A DNA stretch of 8,192 bases. Origin: Actinomycetota bacterium. Lineage in GTDB: Bacteria > Actinomycetota > Coriobacteriia > Anaerosomatales > JAHIQC01. Numbering within the stretch: position 1 is the first letter of the stretch; every line of letters starts with the position of its first letter. The stretch lies in NCBI GenBank assembly GCA_018902765.1, contig JAHIQC010000450.1, forward strand, positions 1 through 8,192, in the 5' to 3' direction. A program made the translations under genes and the position numbers. The notes beneath the pieces are model-generated. The model had not been told where the DNA came from. It worked only from the letters and a program-made list of their open reading frames with translations, and did no database searches. This document shows positions 1 to 7,632 of the stretch, one piece after another.

Positions 1-30
1 CCCTGTGACGACGACTTTCACTGACTGCAT
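1..30 (-). CDS. Start of a probable small Ras-like GTPase (partial, runs off the window)
   Basis: Only the first ten codons are in the window, reading MQSVKVVVTG from an ATG at 30. An AGGAG Shine-Dalgarno lies 11 bases upstream, in the 18-base gap after the PATAN gene stop. A short polar start followed by K-V-V-V-T-G is how small GTPases of the MglA/SRPRB-like type begin: a first beta strand running into the first Gly of the GxxxxGK P-loop. The rest of the P-loop lies outside the window, so the call rests on this strand plus the neighbours. Roadblock/LC7 and PATAN/DUF4388 genes commonly sit beside such GTPases, with roadblock proteins acting as their regulators. An in-frame GTG at codon 4 is an alternative start but is further from the ribosome site. 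The existence of a gene here is likely; the GTPase identity is an inference. Confidence 0.5.
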   Translation of the reverse strand, partial: MQSVKVVVTG

Positions 31-48
31 CGGATGATCGTCTCCTCG

Positions 49-2292
49 CTAGAGTCCCTTGATGCCCTCAATGATCTTGAGCACCAGGTCCTTGTCTACG
101 GCGTGATCGCGATGAATCTCAAGTGGTGATCCCGCTTCGGGAATCCTATTGACACTCGCAGTCGGACGCTTGCTGCCTCCCAGGCCGGTCAGTGCAGAAA
201 GCTCATCGCCCAGTCCCCCAGACAATCCGGCCCCAAGATCCTCGCCGGCGATATCGGCGAGGAACGCGTCTGTCGAAATCACTCCCATGGATTGGGTGGG
301 CATCGCGGGCTCATCATCACCTTGCTCAGCGCCGTCCAGATCGCCAGCCAGCCCCTCGATAGAGTCGAGTGATTCGAGAATGTCAGACAGATCGGGGACG
401 CTGGGAGCAACTTCCTCGGGAAGGTCGGGCACGAAAGAATCAAACTCGAGAGACTCCGACTCAGCAGTGACTGAGTGCGGGTCCTCGGCAGGGTCCTCGG
501 CACGTTGTTCGGTCAGAGCCGCCAGTTCAGAAAACGCTTCTGCGCCCATCTCCAGCGACACGTCGGAAACAAGCTCGGTGTCGTCACCTGCATCGAGGTC
601 TAGGGCTGGCTCGGAGTACACCGATGTGGGCAGTTCTCCGAGGCCAAGTGACATCAGATCACGTTCAAGATCGCCCGTCAGACTACCTGTCGACGAAAGC
701 TGCAGCTCTTCGGCCTCGAGGGCCAACTCGGCGCGCAATGCATCGAGCGCGCCATCAACGACTGTCAGGTCGGCATCCTCAGACGCGTCAGAATCCGAGT
801 CACCGCTCTGGGCAAGCGGCAATTCCTGAGCCGGAACGACGATAGGCTCGGCTTCCTGGTCAGGCGTTGTCGTGAAATCGAACTCGTAGACCAAAGGTTC
901 GTCGGGAGAGCCCTCCAAGGCGGCAGAGGGGTCACTCCATGTCTCGAATGATGGCTCTTCGGATGCTTCTTCCGACAAGGAAGGCGCCGTCTCGCCGAGA
1001 ACCTCGTCCGAGGACAGATCCGAAGGGACGTCGTCGGACGCATCGCCTACGTCGAACGTAGGGTGCGTGCCCGAATCAACGAGCGTCTCCGCGTCAATGC
1101 CATAGTCGGCCTCGAAAGCGGTCTGCGGCTCCGACTCTGGCTCTGGTTCCGGCTCTGGTTCTGGCTCGGGTTCCGGCTCCAGCTCAACGAGGGGTTCCGG
1201 CGCGGACTCGGACTCAACGACCGGGCTTGCCGGTGTCTCGAGCACGGCTCCCATCATTTCCTCAAACACTGCCATGTCGTTGGCCGAAGCGGTCGTGTCG
1301 GCATCGCCCGCAAGAAACTCGGGGACTTCAGGTTCCGGACGATCGACTAAAAGCTCGACCGTCTCTGGTTCGGAAAACTCAACGACGGCTTGGTCCTCGA
1401 CCTCATCGCGTTCGGCAGCCACCAAGCGGCTTGCGGCTTCAGCCTCTAGCGCGGACTCCCGCACTTGGGCGTCATCCTTGGCTTGGTCCTCGATTGCGAG
1501 TTCCTTGGCCTTGATCTGGGCGACTATGGCCTCGCGTTCCAGACGCTCAGTGCGAAGTTTCTCGACCTCGTCATCGGCAGCGACCTCGAGGAGTCCGGCC
1601 GAGAACAGACCGTACATGATGCGCGAGACCTCGAAATCAGTGCGATTTGTCTGCCCTGCGAGTTCCGACACCGAGCGTGTTCCGTCGACCAGAAGCAGAA
1701 GGTTCCACTCGATGGGCTTGAGCGAGATCTCGAATGTCCCTTCGCCAGGAGCGGTGGCCATCTTGAATACGATGTCCATCGACGGGATCTTCTTCTTGAT
1801 CCGCGTCCACTCCTCCAGACGTCGGCTGCCTTCCATGATCACGTTCTCGATCGACACGGCAAGGCCGATATCCTCATCGACGACGTCAGGAAGCAGCTCG
1901 AAATCGAACTCGCCTTCGTCCCAGCGCATAAGGTCGAAGATGGTGTCCTGGATCTGCTCTTGAACGAAGTTCTCCAGCACCTTGTCGGTGATGTAGCCTT
2001 CCTCGATAAGTATCTGACCGAGGCGACGGCCGCCTTCCGCTTCCTTGGCCCGCATCGCCAGGGTCTTGGAAAGCGCGCTGGGGGTGATGCGGTTGGCGTG
2101 AACCAAGCGCTCGCCGAGAGGCTCGCCGTGCCAATTGGACTGGGCAAAGAAGACCTCGCCATCACGAAACCAAACGCTGCCATCGGTACCATCGGCACGC
2201 TTGATGCGCAACACGCCCGTCTTCTTGCTGAACGTCACCAGCTGGAAGACGTCCGGCAAGCTGAAGTCCCTGAGGTTGCCGCGAAGAGCCAT
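49..2292 (-). CDS. PATAN/DUF4388-domain protein with long acidic linker
   Basis: This 747-residue protein starts MALRGNLRDFSLPDVFQLV, the typical opening of the DUF4388 (PATAN) domain, a cytoplasmic signalling module in pilus, chemotaxis and GTPase contexts. Residues 1-57 form the first strands and helix. Residues 58-81 and 90-113 carry two copies of a short motif (LGxxLVxxxxI and RLGxxLIxxGYI). Residues 190-237 look like a winged-helix segment (W-N-L-L-L-L-V-D-G, then ELA, then GLFSAGLLEV). Residues 241-300 are charged and probably coiled coil. Residues 300-720 are strongly acidic, Ser/Pro/Glu-rich and presumably disordered, including a Glu-Pro repeat at 372-389. The last 25 residues are again conserved-looking, ending in D-K-D-L-V-L-K-I-I-E-G-I-K-G-L. 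Most homologues are much shorter, so the linker is the unusual part. The ATG has only a weak AAGGG site about 13 bases upstream, but the N-terminus matches the family. The gene lies 39 bases after the roadblock gene and 18 bases before a putative GTPase gene, suggesting a scaffold or adaptor for that pair. Biochemical function is unknown. Confidence 0.9.
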   Translation of the reverse strand: MALRGNLRDFSLPDVFQLVTFSKKTGVLRIKRADGTDGSVWFRDGEVFFAQSNWHGEPLGERLVHANRITPSALSKTLAMRAKEAEGGRRLGQILIEEGYITDKVLENFVQEQIQDTIFDLMRWDEGEFDFELLPDVVDEDIGLAVSIENVIMEGSRRLEEWTRIKKKIPSMDIVFKMATAPGEGTFEISLKPIEWNLLLLVDGTRSVSELAGQTNRTDFEVSRIMYGLFSAGLLEVAADDEVEKLRTERLEREAIVAQIKAKELAIEDQAKDDAQVRESALEAEAASRLVAAERDEVEDQAVVEFSEPETVELLVDRPEPEVPEFLAGDADTTASANDMAVFEEMMGAVLETPASPVVESESAPEPLVELEPEPEPEPEPEPEPESEPQTAFEADYGIDAETLVDSGTHPTFDVGDASDDVPSDLSSDEVLGETAPSLSEEASEEPSFETWSDPSAALEGSPDEPLVYEFDFTTTPDQEAEPIVVPAQELPLAQSGDSDSDASEDADLTVVDGALDALRAELALEAEELQLSSTGSLTGDLERDLMSLGLGELPTSVYSEPALDLDAGDDTELVSDVSLEMGAEAFSELAALTEQRAEDPAEDPHSVTAESESLEFDSFVPDLPEEVAPSVPDLSDILESLDSIEGLAGDLDGAEQGDDEPAMPTQSMGVISTDAFLADIAGEDLGAGLSGGLGDELSALTGLGGSKRPTASVNRIPEAGSPLEIHRDHAVDKDLVLKIIEGIKGL
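1126..1182 (-). repeat. Hexanucleotide low-complexity repeat encoding Glu-Pro dipeptides
   Basis: About nine imperfect 6-base units (plus strand ctctgg/ttccgg/ttctgg types) encode an unbroken run of E-P pairs at residues 372-389 of the PATAN protein, with one S replacing P near the end. The unit length is a multiple of three, so slippage would lengthen or shorten the linker without breaking the frame. A stiff, extended, negatively charged spacer is the likely structural result. Confidence 0.8.
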
Positions 2293-2331
2293 CGGCTACC
2301 GTCGCACCCTTCGGTCGTAAGGCCGCAGCGG

Positions 2332-2928
2332 CTAGCCGAGAATCTCAGCGATGCTGCCTGCAGTGGCCTTCATGTCGTATAGGACGAGCCCAAGTTTGGC
2401 CTCTTTGTGAGCAAGCGTAGTGAGAACAGCGCGATCACCTGCGGCTATAAGTACGACGTACCCGTCGTCCCCTTCAATGAACACCTGAGTCAGGTGCCCT
2501 CGTCCGAGCTCCGCCGCCGCTCGCTCACCTAGGCCCAAGATTGCAGCCGACATCGCACCCACACGATCCTCCTGCATACCTTGCGGAAGCGCGGACGCCA
2601 TGGTGAAACCATCCATACTGACCAGTGCTGCGGCCTGAATGTCGGGCGAGTCGACCATCAACTCGTCCAGCGCTGCAGCCAGCCGGTCCTCGCGTGTAGC
2701 CTGACGTGCGACCGCCTGCGGGCGCGGAGTCAACGCCACGGGATCCGTCGGCGCCGCGGCCGGTGCAGCAACGGGCGCTGCGGGCGGGGCAACTACCGCT
2801 GCAGGAATCGGCTGCACCTGCGGAGCCGCCGCCACCACAACGGGGGCAGCGATTAGTTCCTCGTCATCATCGAGCAAGTCATCATCGACATCGCTGATGA
2901 AGTAGTCGCCGATACCGTTGTCAGCCAT
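2332..2928 (-). CDS. Roadblock/LC7-domain protein (MglB-like) with acidic and Ala/Pro-rich N-terminal tail
   Basis: The 198-residue product has three parts. Residues 9-25 are very acidic (D-V-D-D-D-L-L-D-D-D-E-E). Residues 27-75 are an Ala/Pro/Val linker. Residues about 79-190 are a roadblock/LC7 domain: a starting helix RLAAALDEL, strand A-A-A-L-V-S-M-D-G-F, a helix with M-S-A-A-I-L-G-L-G-E-R, strand Q-V-F-I-E-G, then G-Y-V-V-L-I-A-A-G and the closing helix. Bacterial roadblock proteins usually dimerise and regulate small Ras-like GTPases; MglB is the GTPase-activating partner of MglA in Myxococcus. Most are near 120-160 residues, so the N-terminal tail is an addition. The ATG at 2928 was chosen because GGGAGGTG lies 9 bases upstream; a longer reading from a TTG at 2985 lacks such a site. 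It follows pilB after 169 bases and precedes the PATAN gene by 39 bases, so it probably works with that gene and the putative GTPase. The domain call is firm; the link to pilus control is inferred. Confidence 0.9.
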   Translation of the reverse strand: MADNGIGDYFISDVDDDLLDDDEELIAAPVVVAAAPQVQPIPAAVVAPPAAPVAAPAAAPTDPVALTPRPQAVARQATREDRLAAALDELMVDSPDIQAAALVSMDGFTMASALPQGMQEDRVGAMSAAILGLGERAAAELGRGHLTQVFIEGDDGYVVLIAAGDRAVLTTLAHKEAKLGLVLYDMKATAGSIAEILG

Positions 2929-2937
2929 TCTGCGCGA

Positions 2938-2945
2938 CACCTCCC
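2938..2945 (-). promoter_or_regulatory. Strong ribosome binding site of the roadblock gene
   Basis: The minus strand reads GGGAGGTG, then 9 bases, then ATG at 2928. This is the best Shine-Dalgarno sequence seen in the window and fixes the start. The candidate 19 codons further upstream has no comparable site. Confidence 0.75.
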
Positions 2946-2949
2946 AAGC

Positions 2950-2966
2950 CTCACTGGTGAAGTGAG
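2950..2966. repeat. Inverted repeat in the leader of the roadblock gene
   Basis: Perfect 6-base arms, CTCACT and AGTGAG, are separated by 5 bases (GGTGA on the plus strand). An overlapping near-palindrome, TCAC-TG-GTGA, occupies 2951-2960. The repeat ends 4 bases upstream of the GGGAGG ribosome site of the roadblock gene. It could be an operator or an RNA hairpin affecting translation, but a short repeat of this size may also be chance. Confidence 0.4.
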
Positions 2967-3097
2967 TACGAACATGCGAAAACAAGCCCGCGCAGCGGCG
3001 AGCGCCCTCAGTTTCTCACGAAGGAACAGGCCGCACAACCGCTACCTGCGGGTTCATCGCCCGATAGGCCCGGCGGGGCCGCCGTGACACTCTGGCG

Positions 3098-4767
<1,670 letters not shown>

Positions 4768-4771
<4 letters not shown>

Positions 4772-5664
4772 TTCCCACCGCCTTCGGGCCGACCTGCGCG
4801 CAGTCTGGCAAGTGCCGCCTCGTGCATGACTTCACGTGGCGCTCGTACCTGGGCCGACTCGCTCCAGATGTCGATCGAGATGGCGCCCTGATGCACGAGC
4901 ATACCGAGCCCATCGACCGCAGTCGCACCAGCAGCTCGCGCGGATTCGACGAATGGCGTGGTGTTCGGACCATAGATCATGTCGCACGCGACCTGCGCAG
5001 CCGAGAACCATTCCCCCGGCACCGGTGACGGGTCGCCGTCCTTCATGCCCAATGGCGTGGCGTTGATTATCAAGTCCGCAGTGGTGACTGCCTCCTCGCC
5101 TGCCGACAGCGCGACAGACGTCAACTCCGTTGACCGGGCGTGAGCGATGACACGCTCGACGAGTTCCTCGGCTTTGTCCAAAGATCGATTCACGATGCTG
5201 ACCTTGGATGCCTTGCCTAAGATAAGTGCGATGAGCGCAGCCCCGGCAGCTCCGCCGGCGCCCACGATCGCCACCGAACGGCCCTCGGGGATGAAGCCTG
5301 TTTCTGCCGCCAAGGATTCGATCAATCCGCGACCGTCGGTGTTGTAGCCGATGAAACGGCCATCGACACAATGGACCGTGTTCACGGCCCCGGCCAACTG
5401 TGCCAGCATCGCCACTTCATCACACATGCTCAGCATCGCCTGCTTGAACGGCATGGTGACGTTGAATCCGACGAATGGAAGCACGCGCGCTGCGCCGAGG
5501 AATCTCATGAGATCGGTCTCATCGGCAAGACGTAGTGGTATGTAGACCCAGTCAAGATCCAAGGTCTCATACGCCGCATTGTGCATCGCCGGCGACAACG
5601 TGTGATCAAGCGGATTGCCGATGACGCCAGCCAGTCGCGTCCGTCCGTTGATGCGTGAGGTCAA
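4768..5664 (-). CDS. aroE: Shikimate dehydrogenase (NADP+)
   Basis: This cytosolic enzyme of the chorismate pathway reduces 3-dehydroshikimate to shikimate with NADPH. The 298-residue protein shows every family landmark: G-N-P-L-D-H-T-L-S-P at 16-25 (substrate loop), G-F-N-V-T-M-P-F-K at 66-74 with catalytic K74, A-V-N-T at 93-96, Y-N-T-D-G at 107-111 with catalytic D110, the nucleotide loop GAGGAAGA at 135-142, N-R-S at 159-161 (the Arg favours NADP), NATPLGM at 201-207, and GMLVHQGA at 254-261 with substrate-contacting Q259. The start is a TTG with CCGGAG 5 bases upstream. An in-frame stop lies just before it and no ATG or GTG precedes the conserved I-N-G-R-T-R-L, so TTG is the best choice. 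It begins 39 bases after yqeG and its stop overlaps the pilB start. In Bacillus subtilis the aroE homologue also lies in the yqeG region. Confidence 0.97.
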
Positions 5665-5703
5665 TGGGGCTCCGGTTCAACGATGTCGGGCTTGGCACTG
5701 AGT

Positions 5704-6198
5704 CTAGGGTAGGGGAACTCTTCCCGCCAGCACAACACGCTCCAGGCGCCTGAGAAGAAGTGTGTGTGGCAGATCGGATCCGGAGAGCGGCGTGACAAGG
5801 ACAGTGTGCATACCCAAGAGCCGACCGCCGAGCACGTCGGTGAACAGTTGATCGCCGACCATCGCCGTCTTTGATCTCACGGATCCCACGCGTGAAAGCG
5901 CCACCAGGAACGCGAAAGGCAGCGGTTTGACGGCCTTGGCGACCAGCTCGAATCCAAGCTCATCGGCGACGCGTTTGACTCTGTCGTGCCAGTTGTTCGA
6001 AACGAGGCATACCTTGAACCCGCGTGCGGCCAGGTCAGCCGCCCACTCGCGCAGTTCAGTCGGCACAACGTTCGTGTCGCGTGGCAGCAGCGTGTTGTCG
6101 AGATCAATGAGCAACGTGTCGATGCCGGCGGCCATATAGCCATCCAGATCGATAGCGTGCACGTCAACCAAATACTCGTCGGGAGCAAAAAGGCTCAT
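5704..6198 (-). CDS. yqeG: YqeG family HAD IIIA-type phosphatase
   Basis: The 164-residue protein is a compact HAD hydrolase with all four motifs: D32-L-D34-N-T (nucleophile and acid/base Asp), C-L-V-S67-N-N (motif II), K91-P (motif III) and V-G-D116-Q-L-F-T-D121 (motif IV). The opening M-S-L-F-A-P-D-E-Y-L and G-I-D-T-L-L-I-D-L-D-N-T-L-L are typical of the YqeG family, putative phosphatases whose natural substrate is unsettled. The ATG at 6198 was chosen because AAGGGG lies 4 bases upstream and the N-terminus matches the family. A longer reading to 6279 would overlap the preceding gene with low-complexity sequence. It follows the TPR-protein stop by 10 bases and precedes aroE by 39 bases, so it is probably co-transcribed with both. 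The usual Firmicutes neighbour yqeH is absent here. Confidence 0.92.
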   Translation of the reverse strand: MSLFAPDEYLVDVHAIDLDGYMAAGIDTLLIDLDNTLLPRDTNVVPTELREWAADLAARGFKVCLVSNNWHDRVKRVADELGFELVAKAVKPLPFAFLVALSRVGSVRSKTAMVGDQLFTDVLGGRLLGMHTVLVTPLSGSDLPHTLLLRRLERVVLAGRVPLP

Positions 6199-6208
6199 GA
6201 CACCCCTT

Positions 6209-6904
6209 CTAGTGGTCGGGCTTGCCGTCGCCGTTGTGGTCGTGTCCCTCGGCCGGCAACTGGTCTCCAATTTCAGCATCGAGGCGCTCGATCACTCGCA
6301 GGACCTCGGCAGCCTGATCCGTCATTCCGGCCTTCATGTATACCGCGCGCAGTATGCCATATGAATCATGCTGCTCGATCGCATCAAGCCAGCGGATCGA
6401 ACCACTGGTAGCGACATTCGCCTGCTTGACCGCTTCATCCAAGTCACTGCCGTACAAGAACAACATCTGCGCATAGCTTGTCCGCAGCAAGCCGGAATCC
6501 GGGACATTGGCTGCGCCCTTGGCTGACAGCTCGAGAGCGGCGTCAACATGCCCCTCGCGTGCAAGGATCCACGGTCCGATGTAGTACGGCTGCTCGAATT
6601 GGGGGTCGAGAAGCGTTATCACGTTGAAGGTCGTGAGCATATAGGTCTGCTTGTGGAGCGGCACTCCTGAATAGTACTCGTGCAGTATTGGGTCGATTCT
6701 GTTCCACAGAACCTGGGCGATGAAGACTCTTACCCCGGTGAGATAGGCGAAACTCGCACGACCGAGCACCACTCCGGTGCCGCTCACCTGCGAGACAGGC
6801 ATCGACGCGTCGGCTACTGATTGGCCAACGAGTACGACGGCCAGCAGCAAGACCAGTAGCAAAGCAATCTGGACCCTCCCAAGCGAGTGACCCATCTTGC
6901 TCAC
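6209..6904 (-). CDS. Membrane-anchored TPR-like protein of an ABC transporter operon
   Basis: The 231-residue protein has one N-terminal hydrophobic helix (about 11-29, ALLLVLLLAVVLVG) and no lipobox Cys, so it is probably anchored with the rest outside the cytoplasm. The body is helical and repeat-like. A segment at 46-78 (L-G-R-A-S-F-A-Y-L-T-G-V-R...V-L-W-N-R-I-D) is followed by TPR-like helices from about 86 to 212, including F-N-V-I-T-L-L-D-P-Q-F-E-Q-P-Y. This pattern is familiar from uncharacterised TPR proteins encoded with ABC-2 transporters. The C-terminus D-H-N-G-D-G-K-P-D (222-230) looks like a calcium-binding loop. The chosen start is the GTG at 6904, which overlaps the permease stop as GTGA and has GAAGG 5 bases upstream; an ATG three codons later is the alternative. 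Its placement suggests an accessory subunit of the transporter. A role like Myxococcus PilG is possible but unproven. Confidence 0.75.
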   Translation of the reverse strand: MSKMGHSLGRVQIALLLVLLLAVVLVGQSVADASMPVSQVSGTGVVLGRASFAYLTGVRVFIAQVLWNRIDPILHEYYSGVPLHKQTYMLTTFNVITLLDPQFEQPYYIGPWILAREGHVDAALELSAKGAANVPDSGLLRTSYAQMLFLYGSDLDEAVKQANVATSGSIRWLDAIEQHDSYGILRAVYMKAGMTDQAAEVLRVIERLDAEIGDQLPAEGHDHNGDGKPDH

Positions 6905-7632
6905 AGATCCCTTCGGGCGAACGCTGCCGAGGATATCAGCAGCAAGATCCCACTCCACGCGGCGAACACCACGACGGCCAGAAGGAGATATCCGGCAGAA
7001 ACCCCGGAACCGTGCGCCACAGGCGTGATGATGTTGAACGTATCCAGCGACGGGTACAGCTTCCAGCCAAGCGTGTCGGGCGTAAACAACCCCGCGCGTG
7101 CATGAGTCACGAACAGAAATGCCAAGGAGGCGACACTCACGACAACTGCACCCGAGACGGAGGCGACCGCCATGCAGAAGGCCGCAAGGACTCCGGCCTC
7201 AAGCCAGATTGCGAACACTCCCTCAAGCAACGTGAACATCACGGTTCCGTAGGTGACGAAACCCACCCCGATGGCCACCGCCGCGAATGACAATCCGACA
7301 ATCCCGACCGTCACGACGATTCCGGCCCAGGTCCCGACCAGGTACTCCCAACGAGGTACCCCGCGAGCAAGAACGTTGTAAATCGTGCGGCGTTCAATCT
7401 CGCCCGGAACCCTGTTGGCGGCAAGTGCGAGGGTGACGGCGACAAGCGCGGCATAGACAAGCGCGAGAGCCACCTCACGGTACACAGCTTGGACCACGCC
7501 AGCCCCATAGCTCGGAAGCGCCGGGATCGCGACGGCCAGCACGGCCGAGAACAGCAGAACGACCCACACGACCTTCCTGCGCATAGCATCCAAGAAGACC
7601 GCAGAAGCAATGGCAGTGATGCGCGTGATCAT
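6901..7632 (-). CDS. ABC-2 type transporter permease
   Basis: The 243-residue integral membrane protein has about six hydrophobic helices (roughly 21-39, 54-73, 98-125, 131-153, 158-177, 212-236). An amphipathic start, M-I-T-R-I-T-A-I-A-S-A-V-F-L-D-A-M-R-R-K, and a cytoplasmic loop, V-P-G-E-I-E-R-R-T-I-Y-N-V-L-A-R-G-V-P-R at 75-94, follow the pattern of NosY/ABC-2 membrane subunits, whose conserved E-x-x-x-x-T-x-x-x-L-x-x-P/G region contacts the ATPase. The ATG at 7632 overlaps the ATPase stop as ATGA and has AAGGTG 5 bases upstream; the longer reading to 7725 has no merit. It forms the membrane half of the transporter with the upstream ATPase. The substrate cannot be read from sequence. Exporter function is usual for this family, and a pilus-linked role is possible from context. 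Confidence 0.87.
   Translation of the reverse strand: MITRITAIASAVFLDAMRRKVVWVVLLFSAVLAVAIPALPSYGAGVVQAVYREVALALVYAALVAVTLALAANRVPGEIERRTIYNVLARGVPRWEYLVGTWAGIVVTVGIVGLSFAAVAIGVGFVTYGTVMFTLLEGVFAIWLEAGVLAAFCMAVASVSGAVVVSVASLAFLFVTHARAGLFTPDTLGWKLYPSLDTFNIITPVAHGSGVSAGYLLLAVVVFAAWSGILLLISSAAFARRDL

Larger units (their letters stand above)
2929..3097. other. Intergenic region between pilB and the roadblock gene
   Basis: At 169 bases this is the only sizeable gap in the window and the most likely place for a transcription boundary. Next to the pilB stop are overlapping GC-rich inverted repeats: GGCCC/GGGCC at 3067-3080 and CGGCGG/CCGCCG at 3071-3084. Neither is followed by a T-run on the minus strand, so they are not a classical intrinsic terminator. 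Nearer the roadblock gene are the 2950-2966 inverted repeat and a strong ribosome site. I found no convincing -35/-10 pair for a sigma-70-type promoter. A TTG-containing match with a poor -10 exists but is not better than background. Confidence 0.5.

Noticed and set aside
149..829. A 226-codon Ser/Arg/Ala-rich open frame on the plus strand
   Set aside because: It mirrors the acidic low-complexity linker of the PATAN gene. Its Ser-rich composition is what reverse-complemented Asp/Glu codons produce.
1465..2382. A 305-codon open frame on the plus strand opposite the PATAN gene
   Set aside because: It is antisense to the conserved N-terminal PATAN domain, its predicted protein has no recognisable domain, and long antisense frames are expected in GC-rich genes with strong third-position bias.
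2929..2985. A longer N-terminus for the roadblock protein from a TTG at 2985
   Set aside because: There is no ribosome site for the TTG, whereas the ATG at 2928 has GGGAGGTG at ideal spacing, and the added residues do not look like protein sequence of this family.
2929..3060. A sigma-70-type promoter for the roadblock gene
   Set aside because: The best TTG-containing -35 candidates have poor -10 partners at correct spacing, no better than chance.
3067..3084. GC-rich inverted repeats just after pilB considered as an intrinsic terminator
   Set aside because: The arms are 5-6 bases with competing pairings and no T-run follows on the minus strand, so termination cannot be supported.
6199..6279. 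A longer N-terminus for YqeG
   Set aside because: It would overlap the end of the TPR-protein gene with a Thr/Arg-rich low-complexity stretch, while the ATG at 6198 has a good ribosome site and a family-like start.
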